Positions 1 to 6,700 of a DNA stretch of 12,677 nucleotides are shown piece by piece. The number at the start of each line of letters is the position of its first letter. Positions within the stretch are counted from its first letter, which is position 1. The notes under the pieces are model-generated. The model had not been told where the DNA came from and did not search any database. It saw nothing but the letters and a program-made list of their open reading frames with translations. The translations under genes were made by a program, and so were the position numbers. This DNA is from Entophlyctis helioformis (taxonomy: Eukaryota > Chytridiomycota > Chytridiomycetes > Chytridiales > Chytriomycetaceae): contig JAHLKH010000437.1 of NCBI GenBank assembly GCA_025526915.1, forward strand, positions 1 to 12,677, given 5' to 3'.

Positions 1-312
1 CCGCCAGCGTCTGTGCAGTGAAAGACTCGCCACCAGCAGCGCCACTGCCGCTGCCTCTGCTGCTGCCCAAGCCTTGCTTGCCATGGCGCTGCCTGCAGCT
101 GATCTTGTTGACGAGCCGTTTGAGCTGTGCAGGTTGACCCATGTAGGGCCACTGCCCTGCTTGGTGTGCGGTGCTGCAGGCGTGTCTTCAGGCGTTGCCT
201 GCCTCTGCTTTCCGCTGCTGTTGCTGGTGTTGTTGCCGCTGGTGTTGCTGTTGCCGCTACGAGGTGTCCATCCAGACAGCGCTCGTCGTTGCACGACAAC
301 CGCCCGGCGCAT
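1..312 (-). CDS. Partial unrecognised protein, Ser/Asn/Ala-rich, 5' end only
   Basis: The minus strand has an open frame of 104 codons from an ATG at 312 down to the window edge. That ATG is the first one after an in-frame stop (TGA near position 393). The translation starts MRRAVVVQRR, passes through a Ser/Asn/Thr/Gly low-complexity stretch (SGNSNTSGNNTSNSSG), then a Pro/Thr/Gly/Ser-rich segment, and ends with an Ala/Leu-rich hydrophobic run (AAAVALLVASLSL) that could be a membrane segment or a helix. The two other minus frames are richer in Arg, Cys and Trp or are stopped, which favours this one. I recognise no family. The rest of the gene lies outside the window. It would be transcribed divergently from the coiled-coil gene. 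A chance open frame in GC-rich DNA remains possible. Confidence 0.4.
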   Translation of the reverse strand, partial: MRRAVVVQRRALSGWTPRSGNSNTSGNNTSNSSGKQRQATPEDTPAAPHTKQGSGPTWVNLHSSNGSSTRSAAGSAMASKAWAAAEAAAVALLVASLSLHRRWR

Positions 313-478
313 TCTGGCCGGAACAACATGCCATGACCAACGAGTCAGCAGCCTGCACGGACGGCCAGTGAACGCCGCACATCTGCGTCCATGTCACCTT
401 TATTAAAGCGACTCGTTTGGCCGACTGTGCGGATGCGGGCCAACAAATCGATGTCAGAAGTGGCAGGATGGAATCCGT

Positions 479-510
479 GTCACGTGATATGACGTGACTG
501 TACACGTGAC
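479..510. promoter_or_regulatory. Cluster of three ACGTGA (E-box/CRE-like) elements
   Basis: Three same-orientation ACGTGA words start at 482, 492 and 504, a spacing of 10 and 12 bp, close to one helical turn each. The first lies in the palindrome TCACGTGA (480-487) and, with the G at 479, fits the Cbf1/CDEI-type bHLH consensus RTCACRTG. The middle one is TGACGTGA (490-497), nearer to an ATF/CREB site. The third is again a CACGTG E-box (503-508). The cluster lies between the two divergent genes and could serve either. The binding factor is inferred. Confidence 0.5.
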
Positions 511-655
511 CGCATGCCATCGAGGCGTGTCAAGTGCAGCGTCGGTGTCCAACGAGCAGATGCCACAGTGCGATCGTATGAGCAATCAGCGCTGTCGGTT
601 TTGCTAGAATCTCGCTTGTGCAGGCACTCACAACGACTCTCAACATCAAGCGCAG

Positions 656-678
656 CCAATCAGAGCAAGCCAACCAAT
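656..678 (+). promoter_or_regulatory. Tandem CCAAT boxes
   Basis: CCAAT occurs at 656-660 (followed by CAG, the favoured NF-Y/HAP flank) and at 674-678. The centres are 18 bp apart and both are oriented towards the coiled-coil gene, 48-71 bp before its ATG. Fungal HAP complexes bind such sites. The short distance implies a short 5' UTR. Confidence 0.5.
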
Positions 679-727
679 GGTGATAGCGTTTGTGAAGCGC
701 AATGATCGTTTACCACCAACAATCTGA
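677..727 (+). other. Possible 16-codon upstream ORF ending on the main start codon
   Basis: The ATG at 677 opens 16 codons (MVIAFVKRND...) and stops at TGA 725-727, so its stop and the main ATG (727-729) share the A in TGATG. Its own ATG overlaps the second CCAAT box. It is therefore present in the mRNA only if transcription starts unusually far upstream. Low confidence that it is translated. Confidence 0.2.
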
Positions 728-3700
728 TGAAGGCCATATTCGGACGTCGCAAGTCTGTGGCGCATTCGACGGACAAGGACAGAGATCGCGATGCAGGACA
801 GCAGTCTGCAAGCTCCCACGACCCGCCGTCCGCCTCGATTGTCTCTCAGGGCAGCCATCCCAGCTATCATGGCATTCCTGGCGCAGGCTCTGGCATCAGC
901 AGCGCTGCTATCGGCAACAGAGCAGCGCCAGCATCAACAGAAGCACGTCCAGAGATAACACCGCCGCTGTTCACAGCGTGGGAAGTGGCAGCGTCGAGGT
1001 TGGATTACCAATCACAGCCAACGGCACCTCATCGAGTTCCATACCCAGCCGCGATCCACTCTTTGGAGTCTGCCCGTGCCGCACGATCACACGCCAACAT
1101 CGGGCATGGGCCAGCAGCCCCAGCAACGATATGCTGCAGCAAGATTTTTCACGCAGCGCCAGAGGTCTGTTTACGAGCAGCAATCCCGGTGGTGCCGGCA
1201 AGGAGATAAGCGGATCGCCCCTCAAATTGGGGTTCGTCGCTCGCGTCCGGAGGAGCACGCCTGTCAGATAACGACGACAACGACGACGACGAGCAGCAGT
1301 ACCTTTCTGGTACCGGCACCGACGCTGGCAACATCGAGACATTGTCCGCGTCGGCACTCGGACTAAAGCAGGACGCATCTGGATCGGCTGGGCCGTCCGC
1401 AGCAGGCGGCACGAGCTCAAAGTCAAGCACCTTCAAACGCTTCCGCTTCAAGAAAAAGTCCAAATCCAAGAACGCTCTTCAAGAGGGCAGCGGGCCGCCT
1501 GTCCCAGAGATCTCCGTCACGACGTCGTTCTCGCCCAGTCAGTCGCAGGCTCTGCAAGCCCCGCCAGCGCCACTCATCTCGCGACGATGCGGCCAGCATC
1601 CACGAGCATGGGTCGAGTCTGCATTCGGAGCAATCCAGTGCACGTGCCTCGCGTCGAGCATCGATTGCAGGAGAGACAGAGCCACTGTCGCCGTCACGTT
1701 CGGGATCCGGCAAGTCCAATCCCTTCAAGCGTCTGTTTGGGAAGAAGAACAAGAACAAGAATGCCTCCCTGGATGGCATCAACACGAGCGAAGCTATGAG
1801 CAGCGGCGTGATCAACGGGCCGACTTTGCCAGGCGGACCATCGCAGCTCGCCGCCATGACAAGCGTCCTGCCAGCAAGCAGCGATCCAAGCAGCCGTCGG
1901 TAGCGACGCTGCGCGCCAATCTTCGACTCAGGCGGCCGGCGATGGTGCGCAGATCATGCATCGCCAAAGTACCAAAGCACGTCTTGCATCGGCCCTTGGG
2001 CACTTGGCGACAGACTCTGGAAATCTGCCTCAGTCAAACAGCAGTCTGCGTGCAAGCATCTTGTCAGCCTCGACAGGATCAGCACCTGCCTCTGGGTCAA
2101 ACAGCCGCAGTAGCAGCTTCAATGATCCGCCATCGCCAGTCCCCAGTCCCCAAATGCCACAGCGCCAGTTGCACCAGCAGCAGCTTCAGCAGATCCAGCG
2201 GCAGCAGGCTGCTGCCCACGATCAACAAAACTTGCTTCGCCAGCAACAGGCCGAGCAAGAGAAACTGCAACATGACTTGGAGCTCGCGTCGACAATCGGC
2301 ACAACGCTCTTGGCCCACAACAACGAACTGCAGAAGCTGGTCGAAGAGACCCAAGAGGCGTATCGCGGACTCGAGCAGGAGCGCAGCAAGCTCAGCGAGG
2401 AGCTCAAAGCACAGATGCAGCTGCTCAATGAGGCACGCAATGCCAAAACGAGTCTCGAGGGACGAGCGCAACTCTGCTCGTGGTGAGGCTGAAGAGGCTG
2501 CAACGCAAATCACCCGCCTCAAGACCCAGCTTCGTCGGATCCATCTTGTTGATGCCGAAAAGGGTAGGGCCAACATCAACTTTGCTGCTTTCGATGATCC
2601 TTGACTCATGCTAATTTCTGGTCGTGCCACACGGCGACAGAATTGCTCCATGGACGGATCTCGGAGCTGGAAACGTCCAAGGCCAATCTTGCGACCGCAC
2701 TCGAGTCTGTCCGTCGCGAGATGTTCGAATCGGCAAGAGAGAAAGAGACGCTTGCTGAAAAGGTCCGCGAGCTGACCAGCGAGAACCATTGTCTGCAAGA
2801 CACGGCCCACTCGATTCGCAATGCGCACGATCGTGAAGTCAACGATTTACGCCGCATTGTGGGCAACCTCGAGGTGGGTCGTCGAGCTCGCTCTCGGCTC
2901 GTTCAGTCACATTGATTCCTGCTAACCCTTTGAGCCTGACTGTATAGGAGGACAAGATGGATCTGCTGGGTCGCGTCGAAGAGCTCGCGGTTCGTCTGGA
3001 AGAGTCTGAAGCACGCACTGCATCCGCTGTTGCCGCAGCACGATCGCATGTTGCAGGCACGCCAGACAACGAATCGGTTTCGAGCAGTGGCGGCAAGCTG
3101 TCGCAAATCGGTCCATTCCATATCGAGCCGTCTCTGTCGCGCGAAGTCTACCTCCAGTCCGAGCTGGAAGAGTTGCAGCAGGCTCTCGAGACAGCCGCGT
3201 CCCAAAACAACGAGTACAAGGAAATGACTGCGGAGCTGCAGGAGACCGTGCAAGCTCTGCGCGAAGAGCTTGAGAACATGGTCGCCTTGTCCCAGCCAGA
3301 CAGCTCTCAGCCGGCCAAGATGCAGGAGATGCAGGAGCAGATTGCACAGCTCAACGAGGCTCTCGCCGCAGCCAAGCAGTCGTCGCAGAATGCTGCCCAA
3401 GAAGCCTCTACCAGCCGCGACTTGTGCCTCACGCTGGACAATTCAATCAAACGACTAGAAGCCTCGCTGGCTGAAAAGACGGCCGAGCTGAGCACCGCTG
3501 TGGCTGCTGGAGAAGCCCAGTCTCAAGAGTTGTCGCAGCTCCGTGCACAAATCGAGACTCTCACCACTGCCCACACTCAGCTGGCCCAAGACGCAGAGAC
3601 AAGTGCCAGGGAGACTGCTCGCGTTCAAGCCGATCTGGCTGCCCAAGCCGACGCACTGGCATCTGCTCAAGCTCTGTTGGCGACAACAGAGGACAGTCTC

Positions 3701-6700
3701 GTGCAAACGCGCAACAGAGTCGAGTCCCAAGGCGAGCGGCTCATTGCCCTTACTGAGGAGAAGCAGGCGCTCGTGCACGAATCCGAATCGCAGCGTCTGG
3801 AAATCGCAGCACTGACCGAGTCCAAGCAGGCGCTCACCGCGCAACTCGAGGCTGCCCACGCAGAGTTGGCCGAGAATCAGTCGCGTTTGGATGCCACTAC
3901 CGCGCAGATTGCAGCCAAGGACGCCGATTTGCTGTTGGCCATCGATGGAAACGCACGCCAGTCGCATGATGCAGCGTTGCTAAAGGACGAGATTGGCGCA
4001 TTGTCTGCAAGGGTCGCTGAGCTCCAGACGCTGCTAGAAGAGCGCAATGTGAAAGTGGCACAATCGGCTGAAGCGGCAAAGACTGCTGCACGCGAAGCAT
4101 CTATGCTCCACGAGGCGAATGCCGAGTTCCAGGCCAAGATCATCGAGTTGCAAGCGAGTCTCGTCTCCAAGGACGCGGATCTTTCGGACACCACTCACAA
4201 GTTCCAGACTTCAACGGTCGAGCTGTCGGCCGTGCAAGCGCAACTCGCCATGCTGCATGCCAATTTGGCCGATTCGCAGGCTGCCAAGGAATCTCTTGCC
4301 ACCCAGCTCGGCGATCTCCAAGCTGCTATTGCCCAAGACAAGGCGGATCTTGCCAGTACCAAAGCTCTGTGCGAGACGCAGCTCAAGACCATCATGCAGC
4401 AGCAGAGCGACAATGCCGCACTTCATGAACAGGTTACTGCTGTGCAAGCTCAGCTCGTGCAGGCCAACTCTGACCTGGACGGTCTCCGTGGCGCTAGCCT
4501 GAAGGACAGTAAGCAGATCTCCGAAGCAGCCGCCACGATCGCATCCCTCACTGCCAAGGTGCACAGCCTCGAAAATGCGTGTCACGATGCGCAAGACCGT
4601 GTGAATCAACTCGAGGCATTGTGCGACAAGCAAGCACGCGACATTTCCGCCAAAGACACAGATCGGCGAGTGTTCAAGGCGAGTATGGACGAGCTGCGGT
4701 CCGCAGTTGCCCACAAGGACTCCGAGTCTGAGGTTGCACGCTCCCGGCTCGAGTCACTTGAATCGACCGTCGCAAGTCTGCAGCGTGAAAAGGCGAGCCT
4801 GACCGCCACCCAGCACGAGCTGCAACTCTCGGTTGAATCCAAGGACGCTGAAATCGCTTCGTTGCACGGCATGTTCGCACTGCAAACCACCCGTGTGGCG
4901 CAGCTGAATGCCGATGTCGTGTTGCTGCAGGCGGAGCTCGACGAGACTCGTTCGCGACTGTCGCACCACGCAACGGACCTGTCAGAGGCACGTGCGGCCA
5001 TTGAGCAAGCCAGGCTACAGCATCTGCAGCAGCAAACCAGTCATGCAGCGAAACTTGCCGAGCTGAAAGCCGAGTCCAAGGCTGCGGCTGAAAATGCACT
5101 CAACAAGTACCAGCAGGACATGCAGTCACTCGAAGAAGAGCACCATGACCAAATGCTGGCCAGGGATACGATCCACGAGTCGTTGAAAAACAAGCTTTCG
5201 CATCTCGAGCAGAAACTGTCGGCCGCCGAGCTAGAGTCGCGGACCCATGCAACAGCGACGGATGCGCTCAAGGTCGTCATTGCACGGCAAGAGGCGACGA
5301 TCAAGAGCCTGCAGCAGAGTGCAGCCGAGTCGGCCGAGCGTCATGCACACGACCGCGACGAGTTTGCGGCAACAGAGGCTCGTCTGACGCAGGATCTGGC
5401 AAAACTGGCTTCTGTCAAGGAGTCGCTTGAATCGCAAAAGGGTGCCACCGCAGCCCAGGTCGCCGAGCTGACTGCCACATTGGAGCAGGAGCGTGCTGCA
5501 TGGGAGACGCGTCAAGGTGCACTCAGTGCAGCAGCAGTATCTCTCGAAGCGCAGCTGGCGCAGATGATTCTGGATCGCGACGGTCTCAAGACGGACGTCG
5601 ATACGCTGCGTCTGGAGAATGCCAGTCTGCAGAGCAGCATTGACCAGTTGAGGGCTGATATCGACCAGGCAGCTCAGCATCTCGCTCAGGAGCAAGCGCA
5701 ACACCAGCAAAGCGTCGATGGCTTGGCCCAGCAGCATGCTGCAACCGTCGAAAAGCTTCAGGCTCAGATTGCGGCCGCTGAAGAGCTGATTGCACAGCAG
5801 ACAGTCGAGATGCAAGGACAAGCAGCAAACGCCGCCGATCTTTCGTTGCAGCTGGCCGAGTCTCGAGAAACGGTCGACAGACTTAACCAAAGGATATCGG
5901 CTCTCGGTCAGCAATCGGACGAGCAGCAAGCAGAAGCATCGGCCAAACTCCACCAGCAGCATGCGGAGCTCACGACAACCATTGGCAGCCTCAACTCGCA
6001 GATTGCCAGTTTGCAAGAGGACATGGACGCTCTCGAAGCAGCCAAGGCAGCAGAGCTGGTCAATATCCGCGCAACATCAGCGCAACAGCTTGACTCGGTA
6101 TGCAAAGACCGCGAGAAGCTGTCTGTCGAGTACATCGCCATGATCGACAACCTCCGCGCGCGTCTTGCTGAGATGGAAACCAGATTGGGCGAGGCGGCTG
6201 ATGAAAAGCTGCGGCTTGTGGATGCGGTCGAGACACTGCAGACCAGCGGCCATTCCCTTGAACTGCAGCTCAAGAATGCGCAGGATCTCGCGAGTGTGCT
6301 TCAAGGTCAACTTGGCCATCTCGGGGAAACATCCGAGGAGCAGGCTGCGAGCCTGACTGCTACCATCGAGAGTCTGACTGCCCAAGTCGCGGGGCTCACT
6401 GCCCAAGTCGCAAGTCTGACTGCAGCGAATGCAGATCTGGACAAGCAAGTCGCCGAGTCGGCAGACAAGACTGCGTCGCTTCAACAGCAGCTGGGTGCAC
6501 AGCAGACGATGCTGGATGGCGATGCCCAGCGTATTGCGACTCTGGACACGCACATTGCATCGCTCGAGGATCAACTGGCGGCTGCCAAGGACGAGATTGC
6601 GAGTCGCGATGCGCAGTTGCAGACGCTTGCGGCCGAGTCGACCGACCAGCTGTCGAGCATCCGCGAGTCATCCGAAGAGCAGGTTGCGAGCCTGACTGCT

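Larger units (their letters stand above)
313..726. promoter_or_regulatory. Shared divergent intergenic/promoter region
   Basis: This 414-bp gap separates the minus-strand partial gene (ATG at 312) from the coiled-coil gene (ATG at 727), so it probably holds both promoters. It contains an AT-rich TATA-like stretch at 399-407 (minus-strand TTTAATAAA, about 90 bp from the minus ATG), an ACGTGA cluster at 479-510 and two CCAAT boxes at 656-678. I see no convincing coding sequence: the small open frames here have no protein-like composition. Transcription start sites cannot be read from the sequence. Confidence 0.55.
919..2461 (+). other. Frame-broken part of exon 1 (probable single-base indels)
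   Basis: Protein-like sequence is in frame 1 to about 918, frame 3 to about 1229, frame 1 to about 1560, frame 2 to about 1891, frame 3 to 2459, then frame 1 to 2563. Likely extra bases are in GGGG (1229-1232), CCCC (1559-1562, or near 1577), around 1886-1900, and GGG (2459-2461). Near 919-920 one base seems missing. Each joint reads smoothly once one base is discounted, for example SPLKL+GSSLASGG. No GT-AG pair with a branch site fits any joint. Frames between about 1050 and 1140 are the least certain and may hide a compensating pair. Confidence 0.65.

Noticed and set aside
74..406. Leu/Cys-rich plus-strand frame at the left edge
   Set aside because: Its Leu and Cys runs are the complement of the Ser/Asn/Gln codons of the minus-strand frame; it is a shadow.
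702..1271. Start of the coiled-coil gene at the ATG at 702 in frame 3, avoiding one frame change
   Set aside because: Its first 70 codons are Cys/Trp/Arg-rich, unlike the rest of the protein, while frame 1 from 727 gives MKAIFGRRKS, which resembles the downstream FKR motifs.
919..2461. Undetected short introns as the cause of the frame changes
   Set aside because: No joint has a GT-AG pair with a branch site that restores the right phase, and sequence on either side of the joints reads continuously after discounting one base.
1207..2486. Euplotes-style +1 frameshifting at stop codons (TAA 1269, TAG 1901, TGA 2484)
   Set aside because: The frame 1 to frame 2 change cannot occur at a stop, because frame 1 has none until 2602, and the codons before the stops share no slippery pattern. 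Any +1 change can be slid to the next stop, so the coincidence is not evidence.
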